Origin: Terrimonas ferruginea DSM 30193
GTDB lineage: Bacteria; Bacteroidota; Bacteroidia; Chitinophagales; Chitinophagaceae
Reading direction: 5' to 3'
NCBI RefSeq assembly: GCF_000425585.1
Contig: NZ_AUDS01000018.1
Location: 90,563-154,562 of the forward strand
Length of the DNA: 64,000 nucleotides
The notes under the pieces are model-generated. The model saw only the letters and a list, made by a program, of their open reading frames with translations, was not told the DNA's origin and ran no database searches. Position numbers and translations under genes: made by a program. Shown here one piece after another: positions 18,033 to 25,777 of the stretch (positions are counted from its first letter, which is position 1; every line of letters begins with the position of its first letter).

Positions 18033-18578
18033 ATGTTTTTACGCTATTCTTTACGTTTTGTAGTCTGTATTAGTTTCTGGTGTTACGCCATGATGGCTCA
18101 CGGTCAGGACAAGCGTCATCACCTGGCCGATGCATCGGTGAACATACCGGTTGGCGACTTTGCCGCTACGCATGTGGCGGGCCTGGGTATCGGCTGGCAA
18201 TGGTACAGTAAGGGAGTGCCCGATGGAAAAAAAGCAATACCGGTACAGCTGAACTGGCTGGCGGGTGCTGAACTTGCCGGTTATGCAGGCAAAAAAATGA
18301 CTACAGCGGGATATTCCTTTACCAACAAACCTTACCTGGTTGCGCGTGTGGAAGGTGGCGCGGGCTTTACGGTTACACAGCGGGCGTGGTTGTTTGTGGC
18401 GGCAGGTCCGGGATTAGGCTTGTATCGCGGCGATCCGGGGTTTTTATTGACGGCGCAGGCGGGCGGTTATTATTCTTTCGGGGAAAAATGGTCGGCAGGT
18501 CCTTATTTGCAATGGGTGCGCGAGCCCCAGACCCGATCGCTTTTTCATACGGGAATTAAAGTGGGAAGAGTGTTTTAA
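18033..18578 (+). CDS. Small outer-membrane beta-barrel-like protein, hypothetical
   Basis: 181 residues from the ATG at 18033, which puts a signal peptide at the front (MFLRYSLRFVVCISFWCYAM, cleavage near AHGQ). The frame stays open upstream to a TTG at 17958, but that extension is hydrophilic and would bury the signal. The mature part is Gly- and aromatic-rich with short alternating strands (AGYSFTNKPYLVARVEGGAG, GPYLQWVREPQT), as in small 8-stranded barrels of the OmpW/porin-family type. No closer assignment is possible. Confidence 0.65.
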   Translation: MFLRYSLRFVVCISFWCYAMMAHGQDKRHHLADASVNIPVGDFAATHVAGLGIGWQWYSKGVPDGKKAIPVQLNWLAGAELAGYAGKKMTTAGYSFTNKPYLVARVEGGAGFTVTQRAWLFVAAGPGLGLYRGDPGFLLTAQAGGYYSFGEKWSAGPYLQWVREPQTRSLFHTGIKVGRVF

Positions 18579-18707
18579 ATTCAAAAGTAAAAAGTCAAAA
18601 ATCTCAATGATCAATGATGAATCGTGAATGCCTTTTATTCCTTGGTTCGTGCATACACGAACCAAGGCTGTTGGATTCACTGGCTTAAAACTTAATACAG
18701 CTGTTTA
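18579..18707. repeat. Stop-proximal repeats and a 12-bp hairpin
   Basis: Right after the TAA stop come AAAAGTAAAAAGTC and then TCAATGA-TCAATGA-TGAATCG-TGAATG heptads (to 18630). A perfect 12-bp stem follows (18640-18651 with 18656-18667, CCTTGGTTCGTG, loop CATA). The hairpin has no T-tract on either strand, so it may be a structural element or a weak terminator between two convergent genes. Confidence 0.7.
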
Positions 18708-19484
18708 TTAACTCGTCGGGCTCAGATCTGCGCTGAGACCTGCTTTCAGGTATTCGCTGTTCAGGCGGGCGATGTTGGTGATGGAAATCTCTTTCGGACA
18801 CACCGCTTCGCAAGCGCCGGTATTGGTGCAGGAACCAAATCCTTCTTTATCCATTTGTGCCACCATGGCGAGGGCGCGTGTCTTGCGTTCGGGGCCACCT
18901 TGCGGCAGCAGGGAAAGATGCGACACTTTCGCTGACACAAACAGCAGGGCTGAAGAGTTTTTGCAAGCTGCGACGCAGGCACCGCAACCGATACAGGCGG
19001 CCGCTGCGAACGCTTTGTCCGCTTTTTCTTTTTCAATAGGGATGGCATTACCGTCAACCGAAACACCGGTGTTCACCGATACGTAGCCACCAGACTGAAT
19101 AATCCGGTCAAAAGCGGTACGGTCAACGATGAGGTCTTTCAATACGGGGAATGCATTGGCGCGCCAGGGTTCAACGGTGATGGTATCGCCGTCTTTGAAA
19201 GCGCGCATGTGCAACTGGCAGGTGGTTGTACCATGCCAGGGACCATGCGGGCGTCCGTCGATATACATCGAGCACATGCCACAAATGCCTTCGCGGCAAT
19301 CGTGGTCGAATGCGATCGGCTCTTTTCCTTCCTGGATCAACCGCTCGTTCAACACATCAAACATTTCCAGGAATGACATTTCAGAAGAAATATCAGTAAC
19401 GGAATAGGTTTCAAACCGGCCTACTACGTTCTTGTTTGCTTGTCTCCACACTTTGAGTGTGAGGTTCATTGTATAATGTTCCAT
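18708..19484 (-). CDS. sdhB: Succinate dehydrogenase/fumarate reductase iron-sulfur subunit
   Basis: 258 residues (a second ATG five codons in is possible). The 2Fe-2S site is CREGICGMC plus a later TTCQLHM. The two C-terminal clusters use [11 protein letters not shown] and [12 protein letters not shown]. SdhB relays electrons from the FAD of SdhA to the haem subunit SdhC at the inner membrane. The operon order is sdhC-sdhA-sdhB leftward. Unusually, SdhB is separated from SdhA by 584 bp holding a four-helix-bundle gene. Repeats end 7 bp before this start codon, so translation initiation sits next to a potential hairpin. Confidence 0.97.
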   Translation of the reverse strand: MEHYTMNLTLKVWRQANKNVVGRFETYSVTDISSEMSFLEMFDVLNERLIQEGKEPIAFDHDCREGICGMCSMYIDGRPHGPWHGTTTCQLHMRAFKDGDTITVEPWRANAFPVLKDLIVDRTAFDRIIQSGGYVSVNTGVSVDGNAIPIEKEKADKAFAAAACIGCGACVAACKNSSALLFVSAKVSHLSLLPQGGPERKTRALAMVAQMDKEGFGSCTNTGACEAVCPKEISITNIARLNSEYLKAGLSADLSPTS

Positions 19485-19491
19485 AATGAGG

Positions 19492-20070
19492 AATGTGAAA
19501 ATTTGAAAATGTGCCCCGACTTCGTCGTGGGCCGTGTGAAAATGATTATCATTTTCACGTCAATTTATTATTCCCTGCATCTTTCCGCCTTTCGGTTATA
19601 CCGATTGCCTGGCAGATAAAATGATTCGCGATAACAAGCGCTTTAACTCAAGCGCTTGTTCTTTTAAAGAACTGTTTTCAGGATATGTTTCACTCCTTTC
19701 ACATATCAATAACCAATAAATACTCTCGCTTGTTTCCTTCGCTGCGATTTTCATTTTGTGAATAAAATCCGCGCGACTCTCTGCGTCCTGCGCCTCAAAA
19801 ACATTTGCGCCTATCGCTGTTCCGCTTCTAAGCAATTGATTAGCTACGGCGTATTTATGACTCCGGCTCAATAAATCACAAAATCTTATGATATCTGTAG
19901 CAAAGGCTAATGACTTGTCGACTATTAAATTTTTCCGGTTAGACATTTTTACCTGCAATCTTTCAATTCGGTAAAAAATCACCAAAGGAAAACCACGTTT
20001 ATAAAGAACTATTTTTCTCCCTACACATTTACAAATGGCCCCCGACGAAGTCGGGGCACATTTGCACATT
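19492..20070 (-). mobile_element. Inverted-repeat-bounded element with four-helix-bundle ORF inside sdh operon
   Basis: The left boundary (19492-19533) reads AATGTG... then GTGCCCCGACTTCGTCG. The right boundary (20037-20070) is its reverse complement, with GACGAAGTCGGGGCAC and TTGCACATT. The two share about 30 of 34 aligned bases by eye, allowing a gap. Each end alone can also form a CCCCGAC/GTCGGGG hairpin. Inside are a 23-bp palindrome (19536-19558, half-site GTGAAAATGAT) and a 23S-IVS-type protein gene. I infer an IVS-like insertion; no target-site duplication is evident. Confidence 0.55.
19596..19946 (-). CDS. Four-helix-bundle protein (23S rRNA intervening-sequence / S23 family)
   Basis: 116 residues from the ATG at 19946. 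The frame extends upstream to 20069 but that part lies in repeat sequence. The family hallmark is clear: LLRSGTAIGANVFEAQDAES then RADFIHKMKIAAKETSESIY, followed by a last helix LKEQALELKRLLSRI. Relatives are encoded in intervening sequences within 23S rRNA genes and as scattered chromosomal copies, and the fold resembles the diversity-element accessory protein Avd. They are basic helical bundles thought to bind nucleic acid. Placement between sdhA and sdhB, co-oriented with them, means it is probably co-transcribed. No relation to succinate metabolism is implied. Confidence 0.9.
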   Translation of the reverse strand: MSNRKNLIVDKSLAFATDIIRFCDLLSRSHKYAVANQLLRSGTAIGANVFEAQDAESRADFIHKMKIAAKETSESIYWLLICERSETYPENSSLKEQALELKRLLSRIILSARQSV

Positions 20071-22045
20071 ACTTGTAGTTCCGCTGGCTCGGCTTAATCA
20101 CCTCATACTTCAACTCCTCCTTGTGCAACTGCCAATTACTTTCGCCTTTGAATTCCCAGGCGGCGACATACATGAACTCATCGTCCTTACGCTCTGCTTC
20201 GCCATCGGGTGTCTGGCTTTCCTCGCGGAAGTGACCACCGCAGCTTTCATTGCGCTCAAGTGCGTCAAGGCACATCAGCTCGCCCAGCTCGATGAAGTCA
20301 GCCACGCGGCCGGCTTTGTCCAGCTCGGGGTTCATTTCGTTGATGGTGCCGGGTATGCGTACGTCTGACCAGAATTCTTTTTTCAATTGTTGTATTTCCG
20401 CGATCGCTTCGGTGAGACCTTTTGCATTGCGCGCCATACCACATTTTTCCCACATGATCTTGCCCAAACGTTTGTGGAAGCTTTCCACACTTTGCTTGCC
20501 TTTGATAGACATCAGCCTTTCCAGACGGCCCGCTACTTCTTTCTCCGACGCTTCAAATGCTTCGTGCGTGGTGGGAATGGCTTTCGTTGCAATCTCGTCG
20601 GCAAGGTAGTTACCGATCGTATAAGGAATAACGAAGTAACCATCGGCCAGTCCCTGCATCAGCGCAGATGCCCCGAGACGGTTGGCACCGTGATCACTGA
20701 AGTTGGCTTCACCTAATGCATACAAACCTTTTACGTTGGTCATGAGCTCGTAGTCGACCCACAGACCACCCATGGTATAGTGAACCGCAGGATAGATGCG
20801 CATCGGTACTTCATAAGGGTTCTCACCGGTGATCTTCTCGTACATGTCGAAAAGGTTACCGTATTCTTCTTTCACCACTTCTTTACCCAGGCGAACCAGC
20901 GTGGCTTCATCCGGATTTTCGATACCGAGTTTGTTGGCTTCGGTACGTCCGTATTTATTGATGAGGTTGAAACGGAAGTCGAGGTAAACCGCTTGTTTGG
21001 TGGTACCTACCCCGTAGCCGGCATCGCAACGCTCTTTGGCAGCGCGGGAAGCTACGTCACGGGGAACCAGGTTACCGAAGGCGGGATAACGGCGTTCGAG
21101 ATAGTAATCGCGCTCGTCTTCGGGAATATCGTTGGCTTTGCGGGGATCGTCTTTTTGTTTGGGCACCCAGATACGGCCGTCGTTGCGGAGCGATTCCGAC
21201 ATGAGGGTCAGTTTGCTCTGGTGATCGCCGGTAACAGGGATACAGGTTGGGTGAATCTGCGTGAAGCAGGGATTGCTGAAATAAGCACCCTGGCGGTGTG
21301 CTTTCCAGGCAGCCGTAACGTTGGAACCCATGGCGTTGGTAGACAGGTAGAATACGTTGCCATATCCACCGGTGCAAAGCAACACGGCGTGACCGAAGTA
21401 ACGCTCGAGTTCGCCGGTTACGAGATTGCGGGCTATGATACCACGGGCTTTGCCATCGATCTTCACGATCTCGAGCATTTCGTGGCGGGAATACATTTTT
21501 ACATTGCCAATGGCCACCTGGCGTTCCAGCGCCTGGTATGCACCGATCAGCAACTGCTGGCCGGTCTGACCTGCCGCATAAAAGGTACGTTTCACCTGCG
21601 TGCCACCAAAAGAGCGGTTGTTCAGCAGGCCGCCGTATTCACGCGCGAAAGGCACACCTTGTGCCACGCACTGGTCAATGATATTGACACTCACTTCGGC
21701 CAGTCGATGTACGTTGGCTTCGCGCGCGCGGTAGTCGCCTCCTTTGATCGTATCATAAAAAAGACGGAAGACCGAGTCCCCGTCATTCTGGTAGTTTTTT
21801 GCAGCATTGATACCTCCCTGAGCAGCGATAGAGTGCGCGCGACGGGGAGAATCCTGAAAGCAGAACGCTTTAACCTGGTAGCCGAGCTCACCGAGTGAAG
21901 CCGCCGCCGAAGCACCGGCCAGACCGGTACCAACGACGATCACTTCCAGTTTACGTTTATTGGCGGGGTTTACCAGTTTGCAATGGCCTTTATAGTCAAC
22001 CCACTTTTCTTCTAATTTACCAGCAGGGATTTTTGAATCTAACAT
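20069..22045 (-). CDS. sdhA: Succinate dehydrogenase/fumarate reductase flavoprotein subunit
   Basis: 658 residues from the ATG at 22045. An in-frame start at 22087 lies in CAAATTTT-type repeat and is rejected. FAD-binding [20 protein letters not shown], the histidyl-FAD region [12 protein letters not shown], and substrate residues around HPTCIP and [10 protein letters not shown] are present. It oxidises succinate to fumarate in the TCA cycle and passes electrons to SdhB and then menaquinone via SdhC. Its stop codon TAA runs directly into the CCCCGAC/GTCGGGG hairpin of the inserted element. Confidence 0.97.
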   Translation of the reverse strand: MLDSKIPAGKLEEKWVDYKGHCKLVNPANKRKLEVIVVGTGLAGASAAASLGELGYQVKAFCFQDSPRRAHSIAAQGGINAAKNYQNDGDSVFRLFYDTIKGGDYRAREANVHRLAEVSVNIIDQCVAQGVPFAREYGGLLNNRSFGGTQVKRTFYAAGQTGQQLLIGAYQALERQVAIGNVKMYSRHEMLEIVKIDGKARGIIARNLVTGELERYFGHAVLLCTGGYGNVFYLSTNAMGSNVTAAWKAHRQGAYFSNPCFTQIHPTCIPVTGDHQSKLTLMSESLRNDGRIWVPKQKDDPRKANDIPEDERDYYLERRYPAFGNLVPRDVASRAAKERCDAGYGVGTTKQAVYLDFRFNLINKYGRTEANKLGIENPDEATLVRLGKEVVKEEYGNLFDMYEKITGENPYEVPMRIYPAVHYTMGGLWVDYELMTNVKGLYALGEANFSDHGANRLGASALMQGLADGYFVIPYTIGNYLADEIATKAIPTTHEAFEASEKEVAGRLERLMSIKGKQSVESFHKRLGKIMWEKCGMARNAKGLTEAIAEIQQLKKEFWSDVRIPGTINEMNPELDKAGRVADFIELGELMCLDALERNESCGGHFREESQTPDGEAERKDDEFMYVAAWEFKGESNWQLHKEELKYEVIKPSQRNYK

Positions 22046-22099
22046 AATCAATTTGAAGATTTGAAAATTTGCAAATCTGAAAATCAAGGCCGGCTGTTA
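22046..22099 (-). repeat. CAAATTTT-type repeat after sdhC stop codon
   Basis: Read leftward from the sdhC stop: TAACAGCCGGCC, then TTTTCAGATTTGCAAA, TTTTCAAATCTTCAAATTG. The stop codon TAA is part of the AACAGCCGG motif that also ends the TAAGTNN arrays elsewhere. It fills the 51-bp sdhC-sdhA spacer. Confidence 0.75.
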
Positions 22100-22780
22100 A
22101 ACCCAGCCGAAGTAGAAGCTTACCGGCATCATCGCGAACGCCAGCGGTACGATAATAGAGAACCCGGCTCCGAGTCCCTGGATCAGTTTGATGTATTTGT
22201 GGTTGCTCAGCCCCAGCGTGCGGAAGGCGCTCTGGAAGCCGTGCAGCAAATGCCACGCGAGAGAAATACAACCTATCACATATAAAGCAACTACCAGCGG
22301 ATTGTCGGTAAATACCGCTACCATTTCACCATAAAGATTGTGGTATTCTTTACCATCGATAAAGACCGGTTCAAGACCTGTAATGCGGGAAGGAACCCAG
22401 AAATGTGCAATGTGCATGATCAGGAACAGCAACAGCAACGTGCCGAGCAGGCCCATGGACTTGCTGTACCAGGTGCTGCCACGGCTTCCCATTTTCACAT
22501 TGTACCCGATCTTGCGTTTCGCATTGTTCTGCGCAACCAGTACAAATCCCTGAATGATGTGGAGCAGAAAACCAGCAAAGAGACCGATTTCCAAAATTCG
22601 CGGAACAACGTTTGCTCCCATGAAATGTGCGGCTTTGTTGAACATTACACCATCGTCCATCGCCCAGATACAGGCATTAAGTCCAACGTGTACAACGAGA
22701 AAGGCGATCAGAAAAAGACCCGACAAACTCATGATGATCTTCTTGCCGATTGATGAAGTAAAAAATTCAGACCATTTCAT
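22097..22780 (-). CDS. sdhC: Succinate dehydrogenase cytochrome b subunit, single-subunit type B
   Basis: 227 residues with five predicted membrane helices (for example IIMSLSGLFLIAFLVVHVGL near the start and FSIIVPLAFAMMPVSFYFGW at the end). His residues suited to two haems lie in FLVVHVGLNA, KAAHFMGAN, LLHIIQGFV, FLIMHIAHFW and LAWHLLHGFQ. A single five-helix polypeptide anchoring SdhAB and reducing menaquinone is the type B arrangement known from Bacillus, Wolinella and Bacteroidota. It is first in the operon; the 113 bp before the next gene should hold the promoter. Confidence 0.95.
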   Translation of the reverse strand: MKWSEFFTSSIGKKIIMSLSGLFLIAFLVVHVGLNACIWAMDDGVMFNKAAHFMGANVVPRILEIGLFAGFLLHIIQGFVLVAQNNAKRKIGYNVKMGSRGSTWYSKSMGLLGTLLLLFLIMHIAHFWVPSRITGLEPVFIDGKEYHNLYGEMVAVFTDNPLVVALYVIGCISLAWHLLHGFQSAFRTLGLSNHKYIKLIQGLGAGFSIIVPLAFAMMPVSFYFGWV

Positions 22781-22893
22781 ACGTAATCAGAGGATGATGA
22801 TAAAATTTTGGCAAATTTACTATTGAATGACGAAACAATGACAAAAACTTTCCTATAGGGCCGGGAATGCCACCGGTAACCTTGCCGGTATCG

Positions 22894-23457
22894 TTATTCC
22901 AACCGCGCCTGCTGCTCTCCGTCTATCTTTTTAAACAGGTGAAAAGGTTTGTAGGTACGCCAGTTCAACAGCTCTACCAGCTCAATATAACGGTTCAGAT
23001 GTTTCTTGCGGAAATCATGTTGCGTTGCCTGCGGCATGTTGAGACACACAATCCAGCCATCTTCATCTGCCAGCTCTTCGAATAACTCTTCGTAATAATC
23101 GGAGGTATCACTGTGAAAGTTCAGCACATTCTCTGCAATGAGGATGAATTTGTGAATGCCCTCGTACATGAATTTCTCGAGCACTTCCCTTTTGAGTACT
23201 GCAATATCATTTTCGATGGCATCGTTCCACTCGCCGATCAGTTCGATGATGGCATATTCTTCCTCATAGTCCGCCAGCAATACTTTCAGGTAAAGCGTGC
23301 GGCTGCCGAAATCATCCCATTGCGGATGGATGTAATAGTTGTAAACAGTTTGCGAAAACTCAAACTCAGAATACGTGCGGTCAAAAAAGGGAGAAAGTTT
23401 ATCCTCTTCACTCACGTAAATGTGACGCCAGTTATAAAATGGTTCTATATCATGCAT
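22894..23457 (-). CDS. Conserved-looking acidic protein of unknown function
   Basis: 187 residues, no signal peptide or membrane helix, so cytosolic. Strongly acidic and aromatic, for example FFDRTYSEFEFSQTVYNYYI and YYEELFEELADEDGWIVCLN. I do not recognise a family. It begins 60 bp after the thrC stop on the same strand and could be read through from the thr operon, but no terminator or promoter is obvious in between. The function should not be guessed from the neighbours. Confidence 0.65.
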   Translation of the reverse strand: MHDIEPFYNWRHIYVSEEDKLSPFFDRTYSEFEFSQTVYNYYIHPQWDDFGSRTLYLKVLLADYEEEYAIIELIGEWNDAIENDIAVLKREVLEKFMYEGIHKFILIAENVLNFHSDTSDYYEELFEELADEDGWIVCLNMPQATQHDFRKKHLNRYIELVELLNWRTYKPFHLFKKIDGEQQARLE

Positions 23458-23517
23458 AGGCGGTAATCGCCTGCAAAGATAACAAACTTTCTCCCTCGTA
23501 TTTCCCCAAAAAACCAG

Positions 23518-24813
23518 TTAAATCTGGCTGAGCAGCCAGGTCCGCAGCGCATCATATTCCGGTTCCATTTCAACGCTGTTTTTCGGACGTCCCACCAGGT
23601 CTTTGACCGCTTCCGGCCATTCAATGGGTTTACCCGTCACCTTTTCCACTGCTTCCGGGAATTTGACCGGATGCGCCGTTTCCGCTACCCAGCCGCGCTG
23701 GCCCGGATGCGACTCCAGATAACGTTGCAGCGCCAGGAAACCCACCGCACCATGCGGATCGCACAGGTATCCGTATTGATTATAAACGGAACCAATCGTT
23801 TGCAGGGTTTCCTCATCTGTAATGGTGGCCGCTGAAAGAAAATCTTTCAGTTCATCGTAACCAAACAGTTCCAGTATGCGTACAAAATTGCTGGGATGCC
23901 CTACATCCATCGCATTGGACAAAGTAGACACCGCTTGTTTTGGTTTGAGTTCACCGGTAGACAGGTAGTGACTGGCAATATCGTTGACATTGCAGGCCGC
24001 GATAAAATGGTTGACCGGCAACCCCGTGCGCGCCGCCAGGATGCCCGCGCAGATATTACCGAAGTTGCCGCTGGGCACGGCTATTACCGGCGGTGCCTCG
24101 CGGTGAGGCCATTGCTTCCAGGCAAAGAAATAATAAAATTGCTGCGGAAGCCAACGCGCCACATTGATCGAGTTGGCCGAGGTAAGGAATAATTGCCGGT
24201 TTAATTCTTCATCCGCAAATGCCTGTTTTACCAGTCGCTGGCAATCATCGAAACTGCCATTGACTTCCAGCGCGCGGATATTTTTTCCAAGCGTTGTCAG
24301 TTGTTTTTCCTGCACCGGGCTCACTTTTCCCGAAGGGTAAAGGATAACCACCTCTACTCCTTCCACACCATAAAATCCACTGGCTACTGCCCCACCCGTG
24401 TCGCCCGATGTGGCAACGAGCACCGTTACTTTTTTGGTTTCATTACGTAAAAAATAACCGAGGCAGCGGCTCATAAATCTTGCGCCCGTGTCTTTGAAGG
24501 CCAATGTGGGTCCATGAAAAAGTTCCAGCGAGTACATATCTTCTGTTACTTTAACCAGGGGCACGGGAAAGCTGACTGTTTCCGAGACGATGCGTTGCAA
24601 TTCATTTTCCGGAATGCAATCACCTACATAGGGCCGTATCACCCGAAGCGCAATTTCTTCATTGGAAAACTGCTCTATGTTTTCAATGAGTTCTTTATCG
24701 ACGGACGGTAATGTTTCGGGGAAATAAAGTCCTTTGTCCGGCGCCTGGCCTTTGATGGCCGCTTCACGGAAACTGACCACCGGCGATTGACGGTTGAGGC
24801 TGTAATAGTTCAA
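23518..24813 (-). CDS. thrC: Threonine synthase
   Basis: 431 residues. PLP lysine K107 lies in LFHGPTLAFKDTGARF, and the phosphate-binding loop is ATSGDTGGAVASGF. Domain order is that of the E. coli-type enzymes (N-terminal SLNRQSPVVSFREAAIKG; C-terminal GVAFLALQR-like segment and AETAHPVKFPEAV). It converts O-phosphohomoserine to threonine, the last step of the pathway encoded by thrA-thrB-thrC. It follows thrB by 34 bp and is the last obvious gene of the operon. Confidence 0.97.
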   Translation of the reverse strand: MNYYSLNRQSPVVSFREAAIKGQAPDKGLYFPETLPSVDKELIENIEQFSNEEIALRVIRPYVGDCIPENELQRIVSETVSFPVPLVKVTEDMYSLELFHGPTLAFKDTGARFMSRCLGYFLRNETKKVTVLVATSGDTGGAVASGFYGVEGVEVVILYPSGKVSPVQEKQLTTLGKNIRALEVNGSFDDCQRLVKQAFADEELNRQLFLTSANSINVARWLPQQFYYFFAWKQWPHREAPPVIAVPSGNFGNICAGILAARTGLPVNHFIAACNVNDIASHYLSTGELKPKQAVSTLSNAMDVGHPSNFVRILELFGYDELKDFLSAATITDEETLQTIGSVYNQYGYLCDPHGAVGFLALQRYLESHPGQRGWVAETAHPVKFPEAVEKVTGKPIEWPEAVKDLVGRPKNSVEMEPEYDALRTWLLSQI

Positions 24814-24847
24814 CGTTTATCAATTTTGAGGAACGCATGGTTCCGGA

Positions 24848-25768
24848 TTATTCAATAATGGTAACGCCGGTTTTGCTGATGGTCGTTACATACGTGTGAT
24901 ACGCGATGCCCAATCGCTCGTATACTGCCTGCATGGCGGCTTCAACTTTTTGTGCCGTGTGCTGGTGTTCACTCAGCATAAAAATAGAGGGGCCTGAACC
25001 GGAAATGCCTCCGCCCAAGGCGCCTGCTGCGAGACAGGTTGTTTTTACTTCATCAAAACCCGGTATCAGTATGCTGCGTACCGGCTCGATGATCACATCT
25101 TCCAATGAACGGCCGATAAGCTGGAGATCGTTGGTAAAAAAACCGGTAACGAGTCCCGCAATATTTCCCCATTGACGGATGGCATCTTTGAGCAACACCT
25201 GTTGCCGCAGGATCTGGCGCGCATCCGATGTACGCACTTCCACCTGCGGATGCACGACGGTCACCCACAGATCAGGTGCGGGAATGGAAAGAATATCGAG
25301 CGGATGAATGCTGCGGATAAGACTGATACCGCCGAGTATGCAAGGCGCAATATTGTCGGCATGTTTGACTCCCGCGGCGAGTTTCTCTCCATGCATGGCA
25401 AGTTGTACCAGCTCATCACGGCTGAAAATATTTCCCAGTAAATGATTGGCGGCAACGGCCGCGCCCGCCGCACTGGCTGCGCTGGAACCGATACCGCTGC
25501 CGGGCTTGATGCGTTTTTCCATCACCACCTCAAATCCCTGCGAACTGCCAGCCTGTTCCAGTGCTACTTTGAACACCACACCGGCTACGTTCTTATCAGG
25601 ATCGGTTGGTAAATTGTATTCGTCGCGGTTGTGAATAATGATACCCGGCTGATCGGTGAGTGTGACCTCCATGATATCGTAAGGCTCTTTCAACGCGAGG
25701 CCCAATATATCGAAACCACAAACCAGGTTGGCAACGGTGCCGGGGCTGTGAACGGTAATTTTTTTCAT
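24848..25768 (-). CDS. thrB: Homoserine kinase
   Basis: 306 residues, a GHMP-family kinase. Motif 1 is SPGTVANLVCGFDILGLAL, the ATP loop is KPGSGIGSSAASAAGAAVA (about residues 90-108), and motif 3 is ALGGGISGSGPSIFML. It phosphorylates homoserine using ATP in the cytosol to feed ThrC. It starts 9 bp after thrA, so the two are translationally close. Confidence 0.97.
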   Translation of the reverse strand: MKKITVHSPGTVANLVCGFDILGLALKEPYDIMEVTLTDQPGIIIHNRDEYNLPTDPDKNVAGVVFKVALEQAGSSQGFEVVMEKRIKPGSGIGSSAASAAGAAVAANHLLGNIFSRDELVQLAMHGEKLAAGVKHADNIAPCILGGISLIRSIHPLDILSIPAPDLWVTVVHPQVEVRTSDARQILRQQVLLKDAIRQWGNIAGLVTGFFTNDLQLIGRSLEDVIIEPVRSILIPGFDEVKTTCLAAGALGGGISGSGPSIFMLSEHQHTAQKVEAAMQAVYERLGIAYHTYVTTISKTGVTIIE

Positions 25769-25777
25769 GAAATAATT

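Noticed and set aside
19947..20069. 41-codon N-terminal extension of the four-helix-bundle protein
   Set aside because: It is translated from border repeat and leader sequence; family members begin near the ATG at 19946.
19485..20075. Target-site duplication around the sdh-operon element
   Set aside because: I compared the flanks (near AATGAG at the left and ACTTG at the right) and found no convincing direct repeat.
20780..21898. 372-codon plus-strand ORF opposite sdhA
   Set aside because: It is the antisense shadow of a conserved flavoprotein; composition follows sdhA codon third positions and it has no recognisable domain.
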